This document shows positions 34,631 to 45,329 of a stretch of 64,000 bases of DNA, in pieces. Position 1 is the stretch's first letter. Each line of letters starts with the position of its first letter. The notes under the pieces were generated by a model that saw nothing but the letters and a program-made list of their open reading frames with translations, searched no databases and was not told the origin of the DNA. The stretch spans positions 427,655-491,654 of the forward strand of contig CACRSC010000015.1 in NCBI GenBank assembly GCA_902651635.1, read 5' to 3'. A program made the position numbers and the translations under genes. The DNA is from Mastigamoeba balamuthi (lineage: Eukaryota; Evosea; Mastigamoebida; Mastigamoebidae).

Positions 34631-34918
34631 ATGAAGTACTCCAAGGTCAGCTCGGACCCCAGCGCCGCAGAGGGCAAGAAGACCAAGCCCCTGCTGGGCT
34701 CGGCCGACAAGCGATGCGCCGAGGAGGAGGACGAGGAGGTCCTCGACGACCACCCCGTCGTCTCCAGCGCGCGCGCCGACGCCGACGCCGTTGCCGACGA
34801 CGCCGACGACGTGCACGACGACGGCGGCGCAGCGGTCGCGGACGTGCGCCAGAGCACGCTCCCGCGGCGATTCTTCTGCGCGGTGCGCTCGGTCTTCGGC
34901 GCCTCGCAGAGCGTCTGA
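34631..34918 (+). CDS. Small acidic protein, unrecognised
   Basis: A 95-residue frame with strong GC-rich third positions starts at ATG 34631 (MKYSKVSSDPSAAEGKK). It has an Asp/Ala-rich middle (DADAVADDADD) and a basic end (LPRRFFCAVRSVFG). No domain is recognised. The C-terminal amphipathic stretch could contact a membrane. The plus strand is preferred to an overlapping minus-strand frame because its codon bias resembles that of the neighbours. The 35-residue upstream extension lacks such bias. Confidence 0.4.
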   Translation: MKYSKVSSDPSAAEGKKTKPLLGSADKRCAEEEDEEVLDDHPVVSSARADADAVADDADDVHDDGGAAVADVRQSTLPRRFFCAVRSVFGASQSV

Positions 34919-35222
34919 GGGTCCTGGGAGTCCCACCCCCCTCCACCCCCGGTGGTGCAGGGGGATCTGTCCACTGCGACGGCGGGGGGCCACAGCTTCT
35001 CGCAAAGCGAAAGCGCCTCGTCGAAATTGGACAAAGTGCACTTTGAGAGCGCCAAACTAATAAACAAAGAGGCAAGTCCCCGCGTGTGTCAGTGAGCGCG
35101 AGGAGCGGGGCAGACGAAGAAAATGCTGGTCACTTTATAGGCTGTGTGGGGGGCGGAGGAGGGTGGGGGGGAGAGATGGTGGGATAGGGTTTTGCTGGGT
35201 GTTGCAGTAGTGGCCTGTGGCC

Positions 35223-38200
35223 TCATTTGGGGGTGGGAGAGTGGGAGGGCGAATCCTGCGGCGACGGCGACGCCGAGACCACGGGGCTGCCTGTGGGCGA
35301 CAGCGGCGCGCTCGCGCGCAGGCCCTTCTGCAGGCGCACCTCCGTCTTGAGCTGGCGCCACGGCGTCGAGCACAGGTGCGCTGCCGACTGCAGGTCCTCG
35401 GGCTTGGTGAACTTCTCGACAACGTGGGCGTACTGGCCCGTCGCGAGGGCCGCGAGGCTCGTGCAGCCCGCGGCGAGCAGGGGGTCCGCCAGCCCCGGGA
35501 ACCCGCGCCCGCAGAGCCACTTGCGCAGGACCTGGCCGTCCGGGGGCAGCAGCTTCTTGTTGTCGGGCGACCGCGGGCTGTGCGCCGAGTTGCCCGGCGA
35601 CATGAGCGCAGACGGCAGCTTGATCGTCAGCGACGACGGCCGGACCGTGACGGTGCGGGCCTTGGCCGAGTCGTTGAGCGAGAGCAGCGAGGGCGACTGC
35701 GGTATCTCGTTCTGCGCGGGCTGGTTGAGCTGCTCGCTCGATGCCAGCGACCGCGGGCTGAAAATGGAGTCGGCGGCCCCGGCGCTGTCCATGCCGTCGT
35801 CGACGCTCCAGTCCCCCGTGGAGGCCTGTCTGTGCGCGGGCTTGGCCTCCTCGATCACCGGGTTCATGAACTCGTCAAAGGGCCTCTCGAACTCGCTGGG
35901 ACCCGTCTGCACGAGCACCTTGTCTCCCTTCTCTGCGGTTGACGTGAGACGAGCGCGCATCAATGTGCTGGCGCACTGAGCGAGGACAGGTAGTGGGAAC
36001 ACAGGCCGGACTCGATCTGCTTGACGCAGATGCCCAGGGTGTTGGGCCGAGGCGGGTCTAGCATGAGGGAGCTGTACGGGCGCGGGGCCATCGCGGGCAG
36101 CATGGAGATGAGAACCTCGAGGGGCGGCACGCAGTTCTTGTAGATCCTCAGCACGCTGAAGTACGACTGCATCGATGCCCACGAGCAGTACGTCTCGCGG
36201 GAGCCCAGGACCTCGGACAGGCGAGGCTCCTGCCCGGTATCGCGCAGGTAGTACTCCATCCGCTCGATGAAGCACCGCGACGGCTTGTGCGTGAGGTCGA
36301 TGAACTGCTCGAACAGCTGCCCCACGGTCAGGTGCGACGGCAGAGTGTCGATCGACAGGTCCTCTGGTGGAGGTGGCCCCACGGAGCCCAATTAGACCCA
36401 ACGCAACGCGCAACGCAACCGGCCGTTTGGCGGCCAGATTGACGCACTGGATATGGGCACGAGGCTGATGGTCAGCTTGTACATGTTGGGGTAGAGCGAG
36501 TTGATGAGGGACTCGACGTCGGTGCGGTTGTTGCACGGCAGCACGTGCACGTACTCAACCTCAGTTGTCCTACACTGGCGTCAGAGCCCGACAGGAAGCG
36601 GTGGGGTGTCCTTGCCTGATGTTCGTCCTGTCTGTGTTGAACTCGACGAAGAAGTACCTGGACTTGAGGTCCTCCTTGTACTGCTTCACCTTCGTCACGG
36701 TGACGTACTGGTAGCCAGGAGCAGAGGGCAGCGAGGTCTTCGACGAACCCGTCGACAGCGATGGCACCAAAAGGTACTTGGGTGACGGCAACTCGGACCT
36801 GGCGAGGCACGAGACCACGCGCTTCACCCACTTGCTGAACTTGGACTTCCCCCTGCCAGAGCCGTTATTAGGCAAACACATAACGTAGGATTTCGCACTT
36901 GTCGGCGACGTCGACGTTGATCTTGCAGGTGTCTTCGAAGGGGAATGCGCCGAGGGTAACGAAGGCGTCGTGGAGCTGGGTCGCGAAACCACAGTAGTAC
37001 GTGTACTTGGGGGACCCAAACCCACATACGGCGAACTTGGTCTGCAGCAGCAGCTCGCGGAACATGATCGGCTTGCTCGTGACCAGCTTGTGGTAGAACT
37101 CGATGGCGTTGTACGGCATCAGGCCGTGCTCTCCCTCCCACGTTGACGTGAGCAGCAGCAGCGTACGCACGTCGGGCAGTTGTTTCTGTTGCGCATTGTG
37201 GCTTAAATATGCTGGGAACGCGGGATATCGTACGTAGGGGAAGTGGTCCATCGAGTGGCACGAAACAGTGCACGACACTGATCGCTTCAGGACCTCGGCC
37301 AGGTACTTGGCGTGCGCCGTGGTGGACCCGCTCTGCGAGCCGTACAGAATGGCGATGTCTCCGAGCGTCTTACTGCGGGGGCAACGGTGAGCAACGCCAT
37401 ATGGGCTTCTCTTGGCCCTACCACGAGCCAGAGGACGAGGACCAGCTAGATACAGAACCGAAGCTGCGCGTGCGGTCCTTCGGGGCGAGAGGCACGCTCT
37501 TCGGACTCGGCGGCTCGTACTCGAGCAGCTCTCGCGCGACATCGCTCGTGATCGACCCGAACATGTCCCGAATAAAGCTGTGTTGTGCCCTGCTGCTCGT
37601 CTGGTGCGTGGACTCGGCGTCCACCGCGTACACGGCCTTGCGTCGCATCTCGAGCGCGTGCATCTCGAGCGTCGACGGCTGGCCGCCGCCCCCGATGCAC
37701 CCGCCACCGCACGCCATGCACTCGATGAAGTGGTACGGTGCGACACAGAGACGCCTCCTGTGGGGGCCTGCTGATCGAGCCCGAGGTCCTCGAGAAAGTC
37801 CTGGATCTTTCGGGAGCCGCTCAGGATGGCGACGCTCAGCGTCCGACGGCTACGTGATGACGGCGTGACGTCGATCTCCGCCTTGTGCACCGACTCGCTG
37901 ACAGCGACGCGTCTGCACTCCTCGAAGATGTCCGAGTTCTTCTTGGTGACGTCCCTGCGTGCGAGAACCGCGTGGGCCACGCGCAGCGCCGCCTCCGTGA
38001 CACCACCGCTGACGGCGAAGAGCGACCCGCCTCCGCTGGCGGACGCGAACGGGTCGTCGTACTCTGTCTTGTGTTCCCCGGGCAGCTCACTCCAGCTGAC
38101 GCCCAGGGTCTTGAGCAGCTTACCCATCTCTCGCACAGTCAGTACGACGTCTACGTCCTTCGTGCCGCTGCAAGAGCGAGCGTTGTCACTGATCAGTATG

Positions 38201-39582
38201 GCTGCAGAGTGCCCAAGGGTACGCACTCGGGGGCTCGAAGCTCGGGCCTCTCGATCTCGACCTTCTTGGCGGTGCACGGCATCAGGGCGACCACGAAGTA
38301 CCTGTCCCTGCGCACGCCCTCGCGGTGCATCCAGTAGCGTATCATGGCGCCGAGCATCATCATCGGGGAGCGGCAACGCGACAGGTGGCCGCGCAGGTGC
38401 TCGAACTTCTTCTCGACGAGGTTGACCCACCCGGGGCAGCACGACGTGAACATGGGCAGCGGTCCGCCGGCCTTGACGCGCTCTACGAGCTCCGTGGCCT
38501 CGAGCGTCGCGGTGATGTCCGCCCCGAACGTCGTGTCGAACACGAGGTCGAAGCCTGCGGCCCGCAGGCCGGCGATGGTCTTTGCTGGGCTTGAGGTCCC
38601 GGGCACTTCGCCGAACATCTCCCCGAGGCTGAAGCGCGCAGAGGGGGCGGTCATGACGACCACGGTCCTCCTCTGCGGCCCCGCCTTGGTCAGCTCCTCG
38701 AAGACGATGCCCGTGTCGTCGCGCTCGGACACGGCGCCCGTCGGACAGCTTCGCGGGGGCCAAAGGGAATCAGAGTTCGGCCGATTACAGAATTGTTCAA
38801 CTGCAGGAAAAAAGGGCGCGGACGTACACAACGGCACACTGACCGCAGGCGATGCACTGGGTCGCGTGCAGGGGCCTGCCGCCCTCGAACACGATCGGGG
38901 CCGCGGGCGACTCGGGGTTGATGGCGAGCACGTTCATGTTCTGCACCGCGCCGCAGGCCCTGACGCAGCGCGTGCACGAAATGCAGAGCGACTGGTCGCG
39001 CACGATGGCGTAGGGCCTCTTGCTCTCGGGCACGACCTCCTCGGCGTTGAGCAGCAGCGACGAGAGCTCCTCGATCTCGGGGGCCCCGCAGCGCGCGAGC
39101 ATCTGCAGCGGCCTGTGCGGGCCGAGGAACTCCTGCACGGCCACGGCGCTGGCGTGGCGCACCTCGGGCGACGACGTGACGACGCGCATGCCCGGCGCCA
39201 CGTGCGTCTTGCAGCCGAGCACGAGCCGCGCGCTGGAGCCGGGGCTCGCGACGCTGGTGACCTGCACGGTGCAGGCGCCGCAGCGGCCCGTCGGTGGCAG
39301 GCCCACGTGGTGGCAGAGCGTCGGCACGCGGATGCCGTGCTCGCGGCAGGCGCGCAGTATGGTCCACGACGACGGCACCGTCATCTCGCGGCCGTCGACG
39401 GCGATCTGCACGGGCGGCGACGACGACGTGCCGCCGCACGACGACGACGAGACCGTGTCGTCCGAAATGACGGCCGAGACAGCCGACGAGCCCGAAGTCG
39501 GTGCGGAGCCGCCGTGTGCGCGGCGCCGGTAGACCGGGCGGGGCAGCGGCTCCTCGGGCGCGCTCTTCTTGAAGAGGCTCAT
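35223..39582 (-). CDS. FeFe hydrogenase fused to flavodoxin and P450-reductase-type FAD domain, with SAM-like tail and no NADPH lobe
   Basis: Nine exons (39582-38828, 38748-38227, 38167-37454, 37368-37234, 37185-36880, 36839-36616, 36569-36448, 36363-35977, 35932-35223) encode about 1,291 residues. Residues about 60-250 carry a 2Fe-2S ferredoxin fold (GRCGACTV), a His-ligated cluster region and two 4Fe-4S motifs (CISCTRCVRAC, CIACGQCAVVCP). The H-cluster domain has TSCCPGWV, MPCTAKKVE and ECMACGGGCIGGGGQP. From about 665 comes a flavodoxin (ILYGSQSGST), then the CPR/CysJ FAD and connecting domain (LPSHLTVGQLFEQFIDL, APRPYS). After FMNPVI the NADPH-binding GPGTG lobe is absent. A Ser/Pro linker and a SAM-like helical domain (VLRKWLCGRGFPGLADPLL) follow. 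Exon 3 is one base out of frame at a G5 run (37762-37766), probably a sequencing indel. The intron at 36570-36615 uses GC-AG. Confidence 0.9.
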
Positions 39583-40219
39583 TGACACCGCTCGGTGCAG
39601 GCAAGGAGGGCCTCCGGGCGTGGGGGGATGAATAGGGGCGGGAGAGGAGGAGCAGGAGGAGCGAGGAGCAACGGCAAACGGGGCACCGCGAAGAGGACCC
39701 GACCCCCACACAAAAATACGAAAATGACCGTTTGCAGCAGGACGAGAAAACGAACTGTCTATGCGCACACCCAATATCTCCGCCGCATTCGTGCCCGCGG
39801 AGGAGGAGGATCACCTTCCGAACGGCGGGTGCACAGCAGGGGAAAAGCAGCCTATTTGGGAGAGAGGAATGAGCCCGATCGGGTTGGGGGGAAGAGTTGT
39901 GCAACACGCTCCACATCCGTGGATAACAGGCGGCCCGAATGGCCGAGAAAAGGAAGAATCATCGCCCGCCCATTCGCCATTTCTTCATGAATGCCGCGGT
40001 GGTCGGCTCAGTTGTGCTCGGTTTTTTCGACGACATCTCAGAGTTGTTTTCCCTACAGTAGGAATTCTTCATCTCCACTTCGGGGGGCTCTTCTCCTCTT
40101 TTGGGAGCAAGGTTTGCGCTTGATTTCAGATAATATCTTAGAGGACCGCGCGATTCCTCAATCTTCTCTCGAGAGATTCTTGTCTCACAGTATCCCGCTC
40201 GCTCGCGGCGCCACCGGCC
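39583..40219. other. Intergenic stretch between divergent hydrogenase and RBBP5 genes
   Basis: A purine-rich tract at about 39615-39680 lies next to the hydrogenase start. An AATATCTTAGAGG motif at about 40132 precedes RBBP5 by some 85 bp. No coding frame with host-like codon use is seen. Confidence 0.6.
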
Positions 40220-41837
40220 ATGAACCTGCAACTTCTGCCCTACAGCACAGACATCCCCGAGAGCGTGGACATCGTGCTGGACGAGGGCATCGCGACGTGC
40301 TGCCGCTTCAACCGCTGGGGCACGCTGCTGGCGACGGGCTGCCACGACGGCCGCGTCGTCGTCTGGGACTTTGACACGCTCGTCGCCGCCCAGGTCCTGC
40401 TGGGCCACGCGCACCCCATCACCTCGCTCTCGTGGTCGCGCTCGGGCAAGAAGCTCGCCTCTGCCTGCACCGACCACACCGTCTGCGTGTGGGACGTGCT
40501 CTCGGGCTCTGTCGACGCCCGCGTCCGCTTCGAGTCTCCCGTCTGGTCCGTCCAGTTCCACCCGCGCGACCAGACCCGCTTCCTCGCCTCCCCCGTCGCC
40601 GAGGCACGCACGCTCCCAGACCCCTGCCCCGCTCCCCCGCGCGCTCAGCACGCCCTGCCGCGACAGCCCCCGGTGCTGGTGAGGCTCGAGAGGCACGGGG
40701 AGGGCCCCACGGAGGAGTGGACGTCGACCCGCACGCAGATCCTCGTGCCCGCAGAGGCCGCGGCGGGGTCGTCGGCCGCAGGGGGCGTCATGACGCCCGT
40801 GTCGGAGGAGGAGGCGCAGCAGGCGGTGGCCGCGCACAAGAAGATGGGGCTGCAGGCCCTGGCCTCGCAGGCGTCGGGGTCCGCGGCCGCGTTCGACAGG
40901 AAGGGCGAGCACATCTACTGCGGCACCGCCAGGGGCGCTGTGGTGGTCCTCGCGACCGACACGCTCGCCGTCGTCAGGTCGACCCCGCACGCCTGCGGCG
41001 CCGCGGCCAAGGCCATCGAGTTCAGCAGGAACGGCAAGCGCCTGCTCGTCAACGGGTCGGACCGGGTCATCCGCTGCTACGACTCTGCGGAGCTGCACCT
41101 CATAGGGTGCGCCGGCCCTCGCCCGTGCCGAGTGGGGTCCTGACGCGGCCTCCCCCCTCGCAGCGAGTACCAGGACAGCGTGAGCAAGGTGCCGTGGAAG
41201 AAGTGCCTGTTCAGCTCCAACAACGACTTCATCGTCGGGGGCAGCACGAGCAAGATGCGGCACATGATCTGTGCGTCCTCGCTGCCTGGTGGCCCCTCCC
41301 CCCCTCGCGCGGACTCTCAAGCACTGCACTGTCCCAGACATATGGACTCTTGCCGGCACGGTGGAGAAGATGCTGGAGGGCCCCAGGGAGGGCGTGATGG
41401 ACCTGGCGTGGCACCCCACCCGCCCGATCCTCATCTCTGCCGGCACGTGCGGCACCGTCTTCGTGTGGGGAGCCGCCCAGACAGAGAACTGGAGCGCGTA
41501 CGCGCCCAAGTTCAAGGAGATCGAGGAAAACGAAGTCTACGTCGAGCGCGAGGACGAGTTCGACGCGCCAGACGAGGAGGACGAGGCCCCTGCGGCCCCT
41601 GCACCGGGCGGGGCCTCTGCGGGCGCTGCCGAGCCGCCCAAGAAGAAGAAGCGCAAGGTCGCCGAGGACGACTACGAGGGCGAGGTCGACGTCGTGACGG
41701 TCGAGCCGGTCAGAGCGTACTGCAGCTGCAGCGAGGACGAGACGGAGAGCGCGCTGCCACCCGAGGAGGACCCCGAGGTCCTCATGTTCCTTCCATCTGC
41801 ACCTGAGCGCGACCCCGTCCCGCCCAAGCAGAACTAG
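40220..41837 (+). CDS. RBBP5: COMPASS/MLL subunit RBBP5 (Swd1), WD40
   Basis: Four exons, 40220-40603, 40649-41106, 41164-41270 and 41338-41837, give 482 residues. A WD40 propeller covers about 1-340: CCRFNRWGTLLATGCHDGRVVVWD, read as consecutive short blades, then SWSRSGKKLASACTD, VWSVQFHP, AIEFSRNGKRLLVNGSD, VPWKKCLFSSNNDFIVGG and VMDLAWHPTRPILIS. The C-terminal acidic segment with NWSAYAPKFKEIEEN and YVEREDEFD is the hinge that binds ASH2L and activates MLL-type H3K4 methyltransferases. A nuclear signal, KKKKRK, follows. Intron 1 (45 nt, GAG then GCACG, GC-AG) is divisible by three and stop-free, so retention would still be readable. Confidence 0.93.
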
Positions 41838-43062
41838 ACTCTCAGAGACCACTCACAACGGCGCTTCATTCCCTGATTCAGGGTATTCCTACTCTGTTCG
41901 GATACCCCTGTCCCAGCCCCATAACACCCTGATCAGCGGAGCCCAGACTCGGCCAATAGCCCCCTGGGCGCGAGGCGATCAGGAGTGAGATGGACCAAGT
42001 GCCGAAATCTGTTGTCATTGACACGTGTTTATCGCGCAAACCGCAAGCAATCCGCGAATGCCATTGCTTTGATGCGCGTCAATGCTGCTGCTTTTCCCCA
42101 GTCCAGCCACAGAGTTGTTGGCGTCGTTGGACGAAGCTCCTGGCTCCTTTATTTTCTGCGTGCTTCTCGCGCTTCATTATCTTTTACACCAGCGCGTGTG
42201 GTCCCTTGTCTCCGTGAAAACGGACACAAGTGGACGCCAGCAAGGACAAGCCGAGCCCGCAGAGATCATTCCTCTCCAATGGAGCTGACACGGGGCGCGT
42301 CAGTGCCACTATCATCTGTATGCTAACGACAACCGCATGCCATTGCACTCTGGGCGCTCCCTCCTCTTGAACGAAGGCAACACGCAGCGAACCATTGAAA
42401 CGGATCCTGCGGTGGGCGTATCAATCGGACCGGCTACCCGCGACGCCTTTGCATCCCATCCAAACGGGGAATTGATAGAAAAGCCCGCGAATCCGTGAAT
42501 CGACACCAAAGACCCAGCAGAGCCGAGGGGCCTGTCCAGGAGCCAATTTGATGTCCACGCCGCATCTTCAATGCTGCACCTGTATCATAGTTGCTGTTCA
42601 GGCAGAGCTGAAAACCGTCTTCTGTCTCCCCTCCCCCATATGTGTAGGGCAGGGCAATCGCTGCGATGGTAGTAGCCAATGCAGTACAGCCCCGGGGGCT
42701 TCCAGCAAGGTGCACGATCGAGCACAACTCAACACGCACCCTCGAATTGATAGGAATAGGAACAGAGCATTTCGAAACTCCATCCGAACTGAATTGAGTG
42801 CACTAATGTAAGGCAGGAGCGAGACAGCACTGATAAGCTGCCTTCAGTGCCCTCCCGCATGGGTTGGAACATCTCGGGGATCAAGAGAAGACGTGGTGTA
42901 TGGCGCGGGTGCGGGGTGGGGATGTTGTACACGAATCGGCGCTGGTGTAGGGGCCCCGCTATACGTGGCAAGGCCTCGACAGACCCCCCACACACAAAAA
43001 AGCAGCGCGTACCCCGCTTGGTGCACACACTCCCGCTGCAACTACCTGTCTCAACCCTCACG
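41838..43062. other. Gene-free stretch
   Basis: A 1.2-kb region between RBBP5 and family B copy 2. Several frames of 60-110 codons exist, but none resembles a known protein or host codon use. A short AGGGTATTCC stretch follows the RBBP5 stop. No tRNA or repeat was recognised. Confidence 0.5.
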
Positions 43063-44724
43063 ATGATCAAGGAGCTCACCAACAAGACCGCCGTCTTCTC
43101 CCGCACCGCGTGCCTCTCGAGCGGGCCCTCGTCGACGCCGGCGCAGCGCTGCAGTGCTCGTCCCTTTGCCGCGGTGGCGGGGGCGCTGGCGCTCCGCGGG
43201 TTGGCGATGCTGCTGCTCGTCGGGGCACTGGCGGCACTGCTCGCGGGGTTCGAGGGCACCGCCTGCAACGCGGTGGTGCTTTCGGCCGCAGCCTCGAGCG
43301 GCCCCGCGCTCGCGGCCCTGTTCCGCGAGGTTTTCGCGGGCGGAAGGACCCGCGCCCTCTGCGCTGCGGGCGGAATCGCGCTCGTCGCCGTCCTCAACGC
43401 CGCCGCCGCGTTCGTTATCGCGCTGTTCGATGGCGTGGGCTGCGTGCTGGTCGTGCACGCGGGGGTTCTGCTGGACTGCGCTGCGATGGCGGTCGGCGGC
43501 GCTCTCGTGCTGGTTTCCGCGGGCCGGCCCGGAGCCCGCCCCGAGTCCGCGGAGGCGCCGCACCGCAGGATCCGCAACCCGACCGCGAGCAAATGCGAGC
43601 AGGGCGGCTGCGAGGGCGTGCAGCGCGTCGCCGTGACCATGTCGCATGTCGACTCTCAGGTCCAGACCGACGACGTGGTTGAAATGCCTCTGTAGTTGAA
43701 GCAAGACGGCAGCAACAGCAACGGCAACAGCACCCCGTCGTCGTCCTCGCGCACGCCCAGTGGCAGCAGGAGCGCCGACGAGGACATGATCTGCGAGCTG
43801 GCGGCGCAGGTCGAGGTGCTGGGCAGGAGGGCCGACAGGGACCGCGCCGAGCTGCGGGCGCAGCGTCATGCCAGGGCGGCGGCGGAGGCGAGGGCCGAGA
43901 AGCTCGAGAGGGCTCTGGTCCCCGCGCGGGCGCGGTCCGAGGACGGTGCAAGGGACACCGAGGCCGCCCTGGTGGCAGCCGCCGCCGCTGGCGAGACGCG
44001 GAGGCGCTTGAAGCAGTGCGAGGCCGAGGTGGCGGAGGCGGAGGCAGATGAGGGCAGGGCCGGGGTGCTCGAGGCCGCGCTGGCCGAGTGCGAGGAGCGC
44101 GCGGCGAGGGCCGAGGCCGAGGCGCAGGCGCTGAAGCAGCAGCTGGACGAGGCTCAGGCCCTGCGCCAGGCCGAACTCTGGGGCGTCGTGGGCTACGCCA
44201 TGACCCTCGAGAAGCTCGCCGCTGCACTGCAGACCCGCGCGGCCCAGAGCGACACCGCCGTGGCGCAGCTGTGCTGCGAGAGGCAGGTGGCGCTCCTCGC
44301 CATCGCCCAGCTCCAGCAGCAGCTCGTCGCCGCCAGCGCTGCGCGCGACGCCGCCACCGGGCCCAACCACGGCAACAGAAGGGCGCCGAGGGCTAACAGG
44401 GCCATTGCCCAGGGTCTGGGGCTCGTCGTCGTCGCCGAGGCCCTCACGCTCGCCGGCGCTGGCTCGCCCTCTGCTCCCTCTCCCGCCCTCTCCCTCGCCT
44501 GCGCCCGCTCGGTCGTCAACGCCGCCCGCTCCTGCCTGTCCGGCGCTGTCTCGGTGTTGCTGCTCTCGCGTGACGGCAGCTACAGCGGCGCCTCCTCCGC
44601 CGTCCAGGTGGTATGCATCTGCGCCACCCCCGAGGACGCCAGGCTGGTCTGTGCCCTCCTCAACGGCACCCAGCCCGCCCCCGGCGCAGCCCTCGCTGCC
44701 TGCGTCGCCAAGGACGTCCTGTAG
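43063..44724 (+). CDS. 'Family B' four-span membrane and coiled-coil protein, interrupted by in-frame TAG
   Basis: From ATG 43063 the frame runs 210 codons to a TAG at 43693-43695. It then continues in the same frame for 342 more codons to TAG at 44724. The first part has four hydrophobic spans, for example LAMLLLVGALAALLAGFEGT and LCAAGGIALVAVLNAAAAF. The second has TPSGSRSADEDMICELAAQVEVL, a long Ala/Glu/Arg coiled coil and a folded C-terminal block containing SVLLLSRDGS and EDARLVCALL. No family is recognised. TAG is an ordinary stop in other genes here, so the break is read-through, a sequence error or a recent inactivation. A decayed copy lies at 2740-3790 with matching flanks. Confidence 0.6.
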
Positions 44725-45329
44725 GGAGGGGATCCCCAAGCCCTCGATGTTGCTGCATGACCACATCGTGGCACACAAAGCGTAGTATCTATCAACTGGT
44801 ATCATTTGATTCTGAGCATGCCCGCATCATCCTCTGTGTCGCTGCTGTTCATCTGATCCCCATGTGTTCCAGTGATTCCGATTTAGCGGGTTTCACCCCA
44901 TTACCCTCGGGGCGAATTTCTGTGATATCTTGTCCCATAAATATGTTGTTCCCCTTGCGTTGCTCCAGAAGTAATAGAACAACGCCCAGCCATTACTGTT
45001 GGGCTCGGACTCGGCCCACGCCCCTGGGGCCGTTGGGGATGCACCCGCCCCGGCGACGGACTCCTTCCCACCGGTTCCTCACTCCCACGGGGTGCCGTGG
45101 TTCTCTTTTCTTTTCGCTTGAGCCCCTTTCCGTTTTTCTTGCCCGAAGTTCGACACGATGCGGTGGGCTTCAGTTTCAACAGAGCTCACCAGACGGAGGA
45201 CGGCTGACGGGTTGTTGTCCCTTAGAAGTCGAAGTGTCCAGCTCCAATTCTCTTTTTCGCAGAAAATTGGGCTCAGCCAGCCAATTGACTGTTTGGCAGC
45301 GGGGGCTGTGGGCCGAGCAGTAGCAGTGG
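44725..45329. other. Gene-free stretch
   Basis: This stretch includes the family B 3' flank (shared TATCTATCAAC at about 44790) and about 500 bp without a convincing frame. Nothing else is identified. Confidence 0.5.

Noticed and set aside
37801-37853. Candidate intron in hydrogenase exon 3 with good GT-AG ends
   Set aside because: It would remove the conserved strand SVAILSGSRKIQ found in FeFe hydrogenases. A one-base indel explains the frame better.
43693-43695. TAG reassigned to an amino acid in this species
   Set aside because: TAG is the terminal stop of GCSH, the SMP gene and others here.
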